Assembly (NCBI GenBank): GCA_902651635.1
Contig: CACRSC010000068.1
Span: 397,494 to 461,493, forward strand
Source of the DNA: Mastigamoeba balamuthi
Lineage: Eukaryota > Evosea > Mastigamoebida > Mastigamoebidae
DNA length: 64,000 nt
Direction of reading: 5' to 3'
The position numbers and the translations under genes are program-made. Of this stretch, positions 32,790-44,590 are shown piece after piece. Position 1 is the stretch's first letter. The number at the start of each line of letters is the position of its first letter. The notes beneath the pieces were generated by a model. The model made no database searches, was not told the DNA's origin, and worked only from the letters and a program-made list of their open reading frames with translations.

Positions 32790-35700
32790 CTACTCGATGA
32801 CAACGTAGCCGCTCCTGGCGTGCCTGCGCAGCTTGGCCGCGAAGACGGCGGCAGCGGCGAGGACGCAGAGGCCCGCGAGGCCCACGAGGGTGTACACGAC
32901 CCACTGGAACCACACCCACGGGTCCTCGAGCTCGGACGAGTCGAACAGCGCGCCCGTGACGTTGAGCGCCACCGCGTGGCGCAGCGCGAAGACGCGCCCG
33001 AGGCTGCTGCGCGCCATCACGCGCGGCACGTAGAGGCCCTGCCGGCGGTACCTGTGCGCGAGCGTCTCGCCCGCGGGCGCCGTGTCGCTGGCGCCGTCGC
33101 CCCAGTCGACGCGCACCGACGCGAGCGCGAACTCGGGGTCGGTGACGCGCACGTCGAGGGCCGCGTGGGGGCCCCGCAGCGTGGCGTTGACGACGTAGGC
33201 CTCGGGGGCCGCCTGCGCGAGGTGCCTGACGAGGTGCTTCACAAACGCGACCCGCGCCTTGTCGGGGAAGCTCTCGAGCCCCACGGTGCTCACCGCGCAG
33301 CCCGAGCGGAACGACAGCGCCGCCTCGGGCACCTCCTGCGGCACGAAGCTGCTCGCCACGACCTGCGCCAGCAGCCAGAGGAGGTGAGGCCGCAGGGGGA
33401 CAAAGGGGGGGGAGACGGGAGTGCCGTACAAAGTCGCTGGGGTGCGAGGGCATCGTGATCAGCGGCACTGTGAGCCCGCGGGCCCTGTAGTCCGCGGCGC
33501 TGGCGTTGAGCCCCCGCAGCCTCCGCACGGCCGACGCGAAGCTCACGCTCCCAAAGCCCTCGGGCGCCTCGGGGTGCGTCACAAACGCGCTCGCGTTCTC
33601 GAACCCCTGTTTAACGGCGAACGCGACCGACCGACTCCGTCAGCCGAGACGCGGCGGCAGAGAGGGCAGGGGACAGACCCGGATGAAGCGGGTGCCGCAG
33701 AGCCTCGCGAGCAGCTGCGACGTGTAGTAGCGGTCGAGCTGCGCGTCGTAGATCTCGCCGAACACCGCCGGGGCCTCCGGGCCCATCACGACCAGCGACG
33801 TCCCCTGGCTCATCATCCTGCGGGGGGGGCGACGCCCACGTCAGAGGCGAGTGAGGGAGGGGAGCGGGGGCTGAGCGGCGTGCCCCGAGACCTCCCAGAG
33901 GTGCGAGTTGATGTTGAGGGGCGCCGCGACGGTGCCGGCAAAGACGACGAGGGCGTCGTAGGTGCCGTCGAGCAGGCCCTGGGGGAACGCGAACGCGGGG
34001 CCGCAGTCGGGGCGGTAGATCTTGGCCGAGAAGCCCGCAGCCTCGACGGCCGCGAGGTAGAGGGGGCTGAGGTCCGCGCTGGCGTTGTCGCAGTCGCTCC
34101 AGTCCATGTCCAGCAGCGCCACGCTCGCCGACCTCCGCAGCACCCGCGCCCACACGGGCGCGTGCGCCACCTTCTCCCCCCGCTCGTCCTTCACCACCAG
34201 CCGCGTCTGCGCCACACAGCCGCGTGTCAGACAGCGGTTCTCCACCGCGTTCCGGCTCCGACTCGGGTTTACTGCAGGTTAACACCGGTTCCCGCCGCGA
34301 AAGGCAAACAAATGATAGGTTCCCGCGCTTCTCACAACGGGTTCTGCGCGGTTCTTCCACCGGCGTCCCGCCTCCGGCTCGGCGGAACCGGTGTTAACCG
34401 GCAAGTAAACCGACAAGGATGGGGCGGCCGTGCCATGAAGTCGGCGGGCTCGTCGTCGTCGCAGTCAAAGTCGACCTGGACGGCGTAGCTCCTGCCCGCG
34501 GCCGCGCGCTTGATGCGCGACGGCGACACGCTGAAGTAGAGCGAGTCGTTGCCGTGCGGGCCCGCGAGGCCGCCGAGGCCGAGGCTCAGCTCGGCAAAGT
34601 CCCTGTAGGGCACCAGCGCCAGGCGGACGCTCCGCAGCGCAGAGTCCGTCGGCACCGTCCCGAAGCTGACCGCCTGGGGCTCCAGGAACGCCAGCGGCGC
34701 CACGGCCCGCGCCACGTCGACGCGGCCGGCGCCGACCTCGAGCGGCGTCGCGGCCTCGGCAGACCCGGCGGCGGAAACGACCGAACCCGACGCCGTCGTC
34801 GCCAGCGCGCTGCGGACCTCTGCGGGGGTGAACCCAGGGTTGGCCTGCAGCACCAGGGCCGCCGCCCCCGCGACGTGCGCGCAGGCGACCGACGTGCCCG
34901 ACATGGCGCCGTAGCCCAGGTGCCTGCGGTGCCCGTGGCCCGCCCCGAAGCCCGCGGCGATGACGCTGCTGCCCGGCGCGGCCACGTCGGGCGAGAGCGA
35001 CATGACCGAGCTGGGCCCGCGGCTGCTGTAGGCCGCGACGACGTCCGGCGTGTCCGCAGAGGCCGAGAAGCGGGCAAACGCGGTGCCGTTGGGCGGCAGC
35101 GGGCGCACTTTGGTGTGGTCGGTCGTGACGGCGGCCACGCGGAGGTTCCACGACCCCGCGTGGTCAGCCGTCGACAGCTCGGGCCCGTTGTTGCCCACGC
35201 TGAACACAAACACGACGCCCGGGTCCTCTGTCGCTTGTTTCTGCGGGGCACAGGGCGCGAATATCAGTTGATTCTCCTCCCCTCCAGCTTGCCTGCGTTG
35301 AGTCACGCAATTCCCGGAATTTGCCAAGGCTGCGTGGTGGCGCACAGTGAAGAGCGAGATGGGGTCGCGGTCGTCGAGGAAGGAGCCCGCTCCCCAGGGG
35401 TTGCACACGACGTCGGCACCGTCGCTGACGGCGTCGTCGAGGGCCGCCAGGATCTCGGTGGTCCACCCGCCGGACTCGGCCCCGTGCGCGTTGAGATAGA
35501 AGACCTTGTAGTTCATCACCCAGGCACCGGGCGCCATCCCGCTGATGTTGACCACGCGGCCGTTGACGACGATCGAGACCTGTACACCCGCCGCCACCGA
35601 CGTCGTGCTGCGAAGATTCGTGAGATATTTCCGGTTCCCGGGAACTCTGCCTGCGTTGACTCACTGCACGCCGTGGCTCGACGCGTTGGGCCCGGGCCAC

Positions 35701-36434
35701 GAGTGCGCCTCCTGCTCGCCCGGCGGGTCGTCGTCCCTGAAGTACGCTCGCGACGCCACAATCTTCCCGTTGCAGTTCCTGCCCGGTCGCGCGCGAGCCG
35801 GTCAATTGACCCGCGGGGGGAAGAACTTAGCAGGCGCCGGGAATCGAACTCTGTCTCCCCGAGTCCCGGGGCGGCGATGTCCTGCGGCCACTCGAACCCC
35901 GCGCCCGACATCATCGCCACGCCGCGGTGCGTCCCCGCGTCGACGACGGCGATCTTGACGCCCGCCCCCGCGCGCTCGGGCGACAGCGCGGCCCACGCGT
36001 CGCGCAGCTTCACCTGCGCGCCCGACGTGTAGAGCGCGGGCTCGTGCCTCCGCTCGCGCCACGCGGCGGCTACCCCGGGGGCCGACCGCACGCGCGCCAG
36101 CGCCTCGGCGTCCCCGAGCCCCTCGGGCGCGACGACGGCGACCGCGTTGAAGTGCGCGTAGCGCGCGTGCCTGACGGCCCCGCCGTGCGTCGTCGACTTT
36201 GCGACGGCGAACCCGAGCGGGCTGCGGGTATGCGGGGGCGCGCTGAGCGGGTGGGGGCGGAAGGGGGCCGGAACGCGGCGGGAAGTACGCAAGAGACGAG
36301 AGGAAGCGGTCCTGAGCGGCGAGCAGGGACGCGCGGTCAGGGGACTCTGCCAGCTGCACGATCAGGCGCGGGCGCACGGCGGCGCAGCGGCACGCGAGAA
36401 TCAGGAGCACCACGGCGCAGAGCTGCGTGCGCAT
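32790..36434 (-). CDS. Membrane-anchored subtilisin-family (S8) protease with PKD-like domain
   Basis: ATG 36434 gives a signal peptide (MRTQLCAVVLLILACRCAA) and an inhibitor-like prodomain start (RPRLIVQLAES). The S8 triad is present: Asp in KIAVVDAGTHRG; His in SHGVHTTSVAAG, a motif assembled across the intron 35664-35608; Asn in VVFVFSVGNNGPE; Ser in GTSVACAHVAGAAALV (the usual GTSMAxPHVAG with Ala for Pro). After the catalytic domain come a fibronectin-like and an unassigned region, then VRVDWGDGASDTAP (PKD-like), then one membrane span (VVYTLVGLAGLCVLAAAAVF) and a short basic tail ending SGYVVIE at 32790. About nine exons. Secretory-pathway type I membrane protease; target unknown. Divergent from the hydrogenase gene. 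Confidence 0.87.
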
Positions 36435-36796
36435 CGTGAGGGGGCGCCGGGGGGCAGCAGGGCAGGGCAGGTGTGTCCCGAGGAAGGGAAACGAAAACCT
36501 CTTTCTGTGTTTGACTCAGAACGTGGGGGTGGGGGCATTCCGTACAGCGGAATATCTCCGATCCCAGATATCCAGATACGAGAATCTTCTCCCGGTGTTC
36601 CACGCTTGTGCAGCGACAATCATCGACAGACACTCGGGGACACAGCGGTGCTCCCGCCACCAGGCGAGAAGCACCACCACCCCCCACGTGTCCGTGCGAT
36701 CTCTCTTTCTTTTTTCTTCACACAACAGCACAAGCACAGGCACACCAGCAGCGACTGTCCGTCCGTCAGCCAGTCAAGACAGCCCCTACGGGATCC
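36435..36796. promoter_or_regulatory. Divergent promoter region, subtilisin / hydrogenase fusion
   Basis: 362 bp between the two start codons. It has AT-richer blocks near 36540-36600 and a TTTCTTTTTTCTTCACAC run before the hydrogenase ATG. I cannot name specific elements. Confidence 0.45.
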
Positions 36797-39700
36797 ATGG
36801 AGGACTACACGCTCATCCGCGAGGCCCTGTCCGACAAGGTCTGCGTGGCCCTCGTCGACTCGCGCTTCCCCGTCTCCCTCGCCAAGGGTAGGCCCCCAGT
36901 CTCCCCCGCTCCCTCCCTCGCTCTGGCCCTGACAACCGTGCAGAGTACGGGCCCAAGGCGCGGGCGGTGGCCTCGGGGCAGCTGGCGATGGCCCTCAAGC
37001 GCGCGGGGTTCCACTACGTCTTCGACTCGAGCTTCGGGGCGCTGGTCGCCGCCGCAGAGGACGGCGCGGAGCTCGCCGCGCGGCTGCGGCCCGGCTGGCA
37101 GGTCTTCCCGATGCTGCGCACGAGCTGCGCCTGCTGGACCCACATCGCCGAGCAGGAGGCAAGCAGCAGCCACTCACCCCCTCCTCACTGTGCACCCCGC
37201 AGTTCCCAGCCATCATGTCGCACTTCAGCACGTGCAAGCCGCCGCAGTCGCTCATGGGGTCGCTCGTCAAGGTGAGCACGAGTTCCCCCCCCTCGCGGAC
37301 AATACAAGCTGATTCTCCCCTCTGCTTTTTTCTGCCTGCGTTGACGCACGCTGCGATTCCTCGTTTGACTCGCCCCCGACCGCCCGCGCAGAGCTTCTTC
37401 TCGCGCAAGATCGGCGTGCCCGCGTCGGAGATCTTCACCATGTCTGTGATGCCGTGCACTGCCAGCAAGGACGAGATCCTGCGCCCCTACCTCAAGCGCT
37501 ACGGCTTCCGCGACATCGGTCAGTCGCAGCCCCGCCCGCATGCAAAATATCTTCCCGCAGATTCCAGATTCCAGATTCCTTATCCGAGATATTCCCCGCA
37601 GATCTGTTCCTGACCGCAGCCGAGTGCGCTGCGTTCCTGAAGCTCTCGGGGGTCAAGCGCTTCGACCTGAGCGTCCCCTTTGACGCGCCCCTGGGCCTGA
37701 CCTCTGGCGCAGCCTCGCCCTGCGGCGCCAGCTCGAGCGTCGTGCGCTCCGTGCTGACGGCGGCCGCCGAGCGCGTCGCCGTCGAGCGGCCCTCCTCGGC
37801 CCTGCAGCCCTCGGACGTCGAGCTGCTGCCCCGCGCGGGCCTCGACGGCGTCGAGACCTACGCTGCCGTGGTGGCCGGCCAGCGCGTGCGCGTCGGCGTC
37901 GTCCGCGGGACGGCCAACTGGCGCAGGGCCCTGGCAGCGCTGGCCCAGGGCGGCGACCTGCACCAGAGCGGCTACCACTACATCGAGCTCCTGGGCTGCA
38001 CCAGCCACCCCTTGGCCGACGACGGCGCCCTTGCGGACGAGAGCCAAATGGTCGACGACGACGAGGGGGAGGAGGGCAAGACGAGGGCGCAGGGCCGCTT
38101 GCACGCGGGCGCTGCGGTGGCGCAGCTGTACGCGGAGCTGCTGGGGGAGCCCGGGGGCAGGCTGTCCAGGGCCCTCGTGCACGCGCAGGCGGGGCCCCGC
38201 GAGGTCTCTGTGCGCGACCTCGAGACGGCGCTCAACGGCGTGCCCCCGATCGACGGCAAGCCCGAGCCCGAGGCGCTGCCCGAGCCCCCGGAGAGGAAGC
38301 TCGCGTTCGACGTCTTCGGGGCCCCGGCGTTCGGCGCGGGCAACGCGGACAGGGTCGCCTGCGCCAGCGCCTCTGCTGTCAGTGCCGGCGACGGCGCGGA
38401 CGACGTCGTGCCCGTGTTCTACGCGACGGCGGCCGGCAAGACAAAGTACCTCGCGTCCAAGTTCGTCCGCGCGCTCAACGAGGCCCAGAAGCCGGCCAAG
38501 GCACGCCCAGCGATTTTCGCCTCGGTTTTCACCGCGTCCTTCGACCGTTTGCCCACCTCGCAACGCCTCGGGTCGTCTCTGACTCTATTTGCGCAGCTGT
38601 GCCCGATGGACACGTGCAACCCGGCGGACCTGGAGAAGGTGCGGACGGCGTTCTTCTTCACGTGCACGCAGGGCGACGGCGACCTGCCGCCGATGGCCGC
38701 GAAGCTCGCCAAGTGGCTCGACGTGCAGCAGCGCGCGGCGCCGCTCGCGAGGCTGCAGCGCCTCTCGTACGCCGTCTTCGGCCTCGGCAGCTCCAACTAC
38801 ACGCACTTCAACGGCGCCGCGCGCAAGCTCGACGAGAAGCTCGCGCGCCTGGGCGCCACGCGCATCGCCGACGTCGGCCTGGGCGACGCCGCCGCCAAGA
38901 GCTCGTTCGACGCCGCCTACGACCCGTGGCTCAGCGCCGTTCTCGAGAAGACCGCCAGCGGCAGCGGCAGCGGCGGCGGGGCGGCGGACGCGGAGCCGAG
39001 GTACCGCGTCGTCGTCGGGTTCGACGCGTCTTGCGCGCAGCCGCCGCCGCCGAAGACGGCGTACGCGGTGCTGACGGACAAGCGCGAGCTGACGGGGCTG
39101 AACTACAGCCGGCCCGTGGAGCTCGTGGAGCTCGAGCTGGCGGGCACGGGGCTCGAGTACGAGGTGGGCGACGACCTCGCGGTGCACCCCGAGAACCGCG
39201 AGGACGTCGTGCGTCTCTTCCTCGAGTGGTACGGCCTCAACTGCGACGCCGTCGTCTCGGTGGTCCCCGTCGACCCCGCCGAGGACGCCCACGTGCCCGC
39301 CGGCGTGACGGTTCTGGGGCTGTTCTGCCGCTACCTCGACCTGCACGTGCGGCCCGGGCGGCGGTTCTTTGAGCAGCTGCAGCGGTTCGCGACGGATCCG
39401 GCGCAGCGGGCGAGGCTCGCGCGGCTGGGCAGCGCCGCCGGGGCGCAGGAGCTCGAGGACTACCTCGACGACAACCCGAGCTACGAGGACGTGCTGCGCG
39501 AGTTCGCCTCTGCGCACCCGCCGCTCGACCGCCTCGTCGACATGATCCCCGCCGTCGCCCCGCGGCTCTACAGCGTCGCCAGCAGCCCGCGGGCCGTCGG
39601 CACGCGCTGCCAGCTGCTCGTGGGCATCCCGACCGAGATCACGCGCGCGCGCGGGCGGCTGCGCGGCGGCCTGGCGACCTCGTGGATCTCGACGCTGCCC

Positions 39701-40228
39701 GTGGGCTCGCGGGTGCCCGTCTCTGTCGTCCGCGGGACGCTGCGCGCGCCGCGCGACCCCGCGGCCCCCGTGCTGATGTGCGGCCTGGGCTCGGGCCTCG
39801 CGCCCATGCGCGCGGTGCTGCAGGACCGGCAGGCCGACCGCGACGCCGGGGCGGCCGTGGGCCCCGCGACGCTGTACCAGGCGTGCAGGTACCGCGAGAG
39901 CGACTTCATCCTGCAGGACGAGATGCAGCATTACAGGGACTCGGGCGTGCTGACGACGCACGTGGGCGTGTTCTCGCACCAGGACCCCGCGAGGTTCGAC
40001 ACGATCGACCAGGAGATGCGCAGGAACCCGGCGCCTGTCTGGGAGGTGCTCTCGCGGCCCAACTCGCACTACTACTACTGCGGGCTCGCGGCGCACAACA
40101 TCCCCGGGAAGATCGAGGCGGCCGTCGTCGACGCGTGCCGCGCGGCCGGCGGGCTGAGTGAGGAGGCCGCCAGGGCCCTCGTGGCCGAGATGAAGGCCCA
40201 GGGGCGCTTCCTCGTCGAGGCCTTCTGA
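36797..40228 (+). CDS. [FeFe]-hydrogenase-like domain fused to a CysJ/P450-reductase-type flavoprotein
   Basis: Residues about 1-330 are an H-cluster domain without the N-terminal ferredoxin modules. The three signature loops are altered. L1 is LRTSCACW (canonical TSCCPGW). L2 is VMPCTASKDE, near normal. L3 is ELLGCTSHPLADDG, which keeps one Cys but lacks the second Cys and the GGCxxGGG glycines. A small-subunit-like VAQLYAELLGEP follows. Then a flavodoxin domain (FYATAAGKTKY, TCTQGDGD, FGLGSSNYTHFN), an FAD domain (PRLYSVASSP) and an NADPH domain (CGLGSGLAPMRAV, CRYRESDFIL), ending RFLVEAF. Introns: 36888-36943, 37159-37202 (GC-AG), 37272-37391, 37519-37601, and probably 38501-38596 (GC-AG, in frame). 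The C-terminal NADPH reductase looks complete; hydrogen chemistry is doubtful. Hydrogenase-CysJ fusions are known in some anaerobic protists. Confidence 0.9.
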
Positions 40229-40579
40229 GCGCCCCCTGTTTTTTTTACAGCGCATTTCCTGAGGTAGTCAGAAAGCACAAAGTCACTTGATTTGAGGCGA
40301 AGCTCGGCGGCTTTTGGATATCGCATCGACTGTACATGCTTGGGAGAGGGCAATGGCTATCATTGACTCTGTGTGGTCTCAGTAAAACAACAGCGCCAAT
40401 GAGAGTACAAACGGGGGCTGTGAGGCTGCTGCTCGTCAAGAATGCCCGGCGTGCCCGCGCGAAGCGCTATGGCGGAAGCCGGTGCAATACAGCCGACGCC
40501 CGAGGTTGCTTCGGCGCTCGTCGGCGTGTGGGGGCGTCCGTGGGCGCTGCTGTGTTTCCCAGCGGGCGCACTCCTCCTG
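40229..40579. other. Hydrogenase 3' region, also duplicated downstream
   Basis: No gene. From the hydrogenase stop this stretch is repeated at about 44010-44160 (GTCAGAAAGCACAAAGTCACTTGA, given here as GTCAGAAAGCACAAAG then TCACTTGA). See the relic entry. Confidence 0.7.
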
Positions 40580-41465
40580 ACGACCCGAGCGCCATACGGC
40601 CCCCGCGGTCGTCGCGACGTTCCTCGCCGACGCCAGCGCCCCGTCTCTGCGCGGGCGGCAGGGCGCCACTGCTCCTCGCGTACGAGCGCCAAACGAACAG
40701 AGAGAAAGGGCCCGCCGGAGTTTATGTGAGTTAGCGCGCTCAATTACCTCGCGGACACCGACACCCGGCGCATACTCGCCAGCACTCCTCCAGCTTTCTC
40801 GCGGAGGTACCGCGGTGTCCCACCCTCGCTGGCCCCTAGCTCCCGACGCACGCGCGCGCTTCTCACTCCTTGGCGCAACGAGAACAAGAGCGTGTTGGAC
40901 AACAATGAGAAAATCTGCGCTCAGCGTTTGCTGCCGGAAAAGTCGCGACTCGACTCGGCGCCGGGCACCCCCTCCCGTACAGCCCTCCTGCGAATACACA
41001 TAGCTGTCCGGCGCTCTCATGGGTCACCGACGTCACGGGGAAAACACTTTGTTTACCCATAAGTTCTCTCTTCGGATGAATTGACCCGTGGTTGGTGGAG
41101 TGCAAAATACAGAGAGTCTACTGTAGCTTCAGATGATGACAACCCAATAGTCCGAAGGCCCATGACGACGAACCCAAACCCACACAATCACTGATGAAGC
41201 TTCTTTTTTGCCCCTTTGGGCCTTGCGTGGAGTGAGTGCAGCATGACCCCAGGAGGCCGTCGGGTCTCCCAAATCTTCGGTGATTCATCTTTTGGGCTTG
41301 CGCAGTCTTATGAGCACTCGTACCTCCCCTTCCTGCCCTGTCGCAGTGGGCAGTGGCGCAACCCGTTCATGCAGTGGTGCAGCCTATGGATGCATTTGTA
41401 GTGTGCGTGTGACCGTGACCCAACTCCCACGGGAAGTGATTAAACTCGCTGCGACAATCGTCGGC
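40580..41465. repeat. Segmental duplication copy B (inverted relative to 13870-14720)
   Basis: Reverse complement of 13870-14720. It starts near 40580 and runs to about 41465, where the IPT/TIG pseudogene begins. A third, degraded and direct copy of part of it (40380-40930) is inside 43876-44590. No gene inside. Confidence 0.85.
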
Positions 41466-42110
41466 GGAGCTGCCAAGTCCTACAAGCGCAAGTGGGCGTG
41501 CGAAATCAGGTGCCCTGTTCACCCGCTGGTCCCTGGGGACCACTGGGTCACGCTCAGCAACGTGGGATCCGTGTTTTGCACCATCTAGACCCTGCGCGCT
41601 GCCGCGGTGCCTGCGGTCACAGGCATCACACCGACACATTGTATGACGGGGACGAGGGTCTGGGCCACGGGCAGCGGGTTCGGCGATCAGTCGTGGGCAA
41701 CTGCAGGGACGCCAGCAAGTCGTGCTACGATATGTACGGGACCACCATCGCCGACTGGCACAACTCGACGGGCACAGCGCCCAGTGCTCCGACGTGCTCC
41801 TCACCATCTCCTCGGGTGGCTACGACGTCAGCTCTCTCTCAAAGTTCCACCTCGACGACTGAGCGTGGACGTGCTGCTGAAGCTCCTGCTTGGCTTGTGC
41901 CCACGTCGCCATCACGACTGACCACCAAGAACGAGCACGGGAATATAAAGGAAGCAGCAAGATCACACGCGGGAATGAGCAGTGGTGGTCACAACCGAGT
42001 CGTATGGAAAACCTGTTCGTTCTTGTAGGGTCTCCACAGGGGCGGGGCGGGAGTATGTCTCTGCTACTATCGCCGTTGTGGTGTTCTGGTTTCCACTGTT
42101 TTCCAGGGGA
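41440..42110 (+). pseudogene. IPT/TIG secreted-protein pseudogene (copy of 50758-51501)
   Basis: Matches the second exon and about 250 bp of 3' flank of the gene at 50758-51501, in the opposite orientation. Recognisable pieces: KWACEIRCPVHPLVPGDH, then a stop (TAG near 41586) after VGSVFC, then PAVTGITPTH and VWATGSGFGDQSW, after which the frame is lost within the GGRDASKSCYDMYG region. The shared 3' flank (GTTCGTTCTTGTAGGGTCTC, near 42017) shows a DNA-level duplication, not a processed copy. The signal-peptide exon is missing. Confidence 0.8.
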
Positions 42111-43515
42111 AATCAGGTTTTAATGCTGGCGGAATGGACGTACCAGCTGCAGGGGCACCCGCGCGTGGTATCTCCTCGTCGAAGAAGATGCGCAGGCGCG
42201 GAAAGAGGACCTCCCTGAAGCCAATCTCCTTGAAGAAGAGGTTCAGCTCCGCGTCAGTGGCGCAGCGGTATCCCACGAGGATTTCCCGCGGCAGGCCGAA
42301 CAGCGAGGCCTTGAGGGCACCGGCACCAGAGAGAACGGTGAGTGTGTGTGGAGGAGGCGCGGCCATTGGCTCAATGCGCACACGGAATTAACACCGAACA
42401 ACAAATCAGGACGGCTTGCACACTAACGTTGTGAGGGCGATGCCCGCGAGGAAAAGAAAGGCTTGGTTCGGTTCTCGGAGGCGTGTCTGAGGCTACAGAA
42501 AGAACTGAGGGAGGCTTGTGAATGTGGCTTAGATAAAAAGGCGAATAAGACAAGGCGAGGCTCTGCGAAGTCGTTCGCCGTAGGCGATCAATTGTCTCAC
42601 GAGAATCTCCGCAGTATGAGTTGTCTCAGACGAGGTCCGCAGGATTTCCTGTACGCACATCCTTCCATCCGCAGAGGATATTTCCACGATGACGGCCATC
42701 CCATTGGCAGAATATCCCGGCGCCAGAACACGGAACTGAGATTTGTTCCACCACACCATGACCCCAGGTGGCCGTTGGTCTCCCACGTCTTCGGTGTCCC
42801 CAATTATCAGACAAGGACAGGGGAATGACCAGATGCGAGTATCCGATGTCTCGCATGTGACTGCCCGGGGTGGGGGGCAACGAAGAGGCGCTGTCGGGGC
42901 TCATAATTAATCAGTTGTGGCTGATCCTCACAGCTGCGGACTGGCCTGTCGTCGTTGCACGACCCCGGCCCCCGTTCGCCAGGAAGGACTTCGCTGACAG
43001 TGCGGTCACCGCCCTCGTGGATCTCCCCTGGAGGAGAACAGCACCGAAACAGAATGAATGAGATCTGGGTGAACTGAGAAGGGCAATTGAATCTTGATTT
43101 GACGCGCCCGTCTGCGCTGTCATTCGGATGGGGTGTCCCGCGTGTGCCAGATGGACGCTCCCGGTGCTCTGCGGAGAGAAGGATGATTGCCGCGCAGGCC
43201 TGTCTTGCTCCCTTCAAATCTCCCCTGGGAGCGACTCCTCAAAGCAGGAATCCGCTATCTGCGATCCTCCTTTCATCACGCACCGAGTATCTTCGATCCC
43301 TTCCTGATTTTATAACTTCTCTATCGCCTGGCAAGCTGCTGCTTATCCTCGAGCAGCAGTAAGCAGTGGCGTCGAGTCAGTACAGCCCAGGAGCACCCGC
43401 TGTTGGTGTCGTGTGCAGGGCCCTCCGGGCTCCACAGCAGCTGTGCAGCCTGTTGGCACAGTGATGCAGGTCGCCACGCTGCCGCTGAGGTGAGGCCTAC
43501 CAAAGCACTGGCGAT
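42111..43515. other. Gene-poor stretch, nothing recognised
   Basis: About 1.4 kb with short frames on both strands. One of about 100 residues on the minus strand (42381-42067) is the most protein-like, but no family is evident. I do not call a gene. Confidence 0.45.
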
Positions 43516-43876
43516 GCATCGTGTTCGCAATCCCGTGGCCCCACTCCGAAGGGATGCGACAACCCACCTGAGCGCAACGACGACAGAGAACGCAAACTCA
43601 AAGATGAAGGGGACCATCGTGCTACACCGCATGCCCGACGACTGCTCTCACTGCTTCTTGTCGATCCCCACCTGTGTAGGCGTGCGCGTGTGTATGCATA
43701 TGCACACGCATGAACACACAAACAGGCGGGTATCGAGATAGAGCAGTGGGAGCAGTGGTCGGTCATGCGGTGTAACACGATGGTTCCCTTCAACTATGCT
43801 ATGGCACTCTGCATTGTCACACTGATTTGTCGCATCCAGTGGGAGTGGGGTCATGTGATCACGGGTTCGTGGTATA
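43516..43876. repeat. Long imperfect palindrome centred near 43700
   Basis: Two arms of about 175-180 bp, imperfectly complementary. The centre is TGTATGCATATGCACACG. Matching blocks include ACCGCATGCCCGACGACTGC with its mate GCAGTGGTCGGTCATGCGGT, and CATCGTGCTACACCGC with GCGGTGTAACACGATG. Each arm contains a short frame beginning MRC(S/N)TMVPF read outward. The right arm ends where the hydrogenase relic begins. Confidence 0.8.
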
Positions 43877-44590
43877 CAACATCCTCAGGATCAAGGCAGC
43901 CGTCGTCGACAGGTGCCGCATGCCGCGTGGCCGGAGGGCTGAGTAAGGAGGCCCAGGGGCGCTTCCTCATAGAGGCCTTCCTCGTGTCTCTCTTATTTTC
44001 AGTGCATTCCCATTAGTCAGAAAGCACAAAGTCACTTGAGTAGTGGCTAAGCTCAGTGTCTGTTGGGTATCACATCAGTTGCACTTACTTGGAAGAGGGC
44101 AATGGTAATCAATGGTTCTGTTTGGTCTCAGTAACGAGAGTATAGGCAGGGCTGTGCGGCTCCTGTTCATCAAGTGCTGCCCGGCGTGCCCGCGCGATTC
44201 GCTCAGACGGCAGCCGGTGCATTACAGACCGATGCCCGAGGTTGCCGCAGTGCTCGTCGGGCGTGCGGGCCGTCCATGTGGGCTGTGGTCCCAGTTTGCA
44301 GCGCGGCTCTTCACCGCGCGTGAGCCAGCAGACTTCGCAGCCGTCGCAAAATTCAGAGCCGACATCAAGTGCCTCATCTGTGCGCAGGTGGCAGGGTGTC
44401 CTTTGCCTCGCGTGCAAGCACGAGCGCACGGTGCACGCTCAATTTCCTTGTCGACACGACGCCTCACCGGCCATCCTTGACCACGAGCCCCTGACGCACG
44501 TGCGAACTCCCAATCCTAAGCGCAACGAGAACGAGAGCGTGTTGGGCAACAACGACGAATCTGCGTGTAGCGTTTGCACTTACCCCACGC
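43876..44590 (+). pseudogene. Relic copy of the hydrogenase-fusion 3' end and its downstream flank
   Basis: Corresponds to about 40090-40930 in direct orientation. Shared pieces: the last codons around AACATCCxCxGGAxxA and GCCGTCGTCGAC, CCCAGGGGCGCTTCCTC, then AGTCAGAAAGCACAAAGTCA, GTCTCAGTAA, and CAACGAGAACGAGAGCGTGT. The coding part carries indels and an early stop (GAGTAA) and has no upstream domains, so it is not functional. A tandem-type duplication, later eroded. Confidence 0.8.

Noticed and set aside
35815-35875. Possible tRNA-like sequence in a subtilisin intron
   Set aside because: GGAATCGAAC resembles a T loop but no stems pair around it.
33421-36032. Long plus-strand frames opposite the subtilisin gene
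   Set aside because: Mirror frames of the S8 protease; no domain, biased composition.
37580-40255. Long minus-strand frames opposite the hydrogenase fusion
   Set aside because: Arg/Gly/Ala-rich mirror frames; the plus strand carries unmistakable motifs.
42067-42381. Minus-strand frame of about 100 residues (LPREILVGYRCATDAELNLF)
   Set aside because: Reads like protein but matches nothing I know, has no clear neighbours and sits in a graveyard of duplicates; left uncalled.
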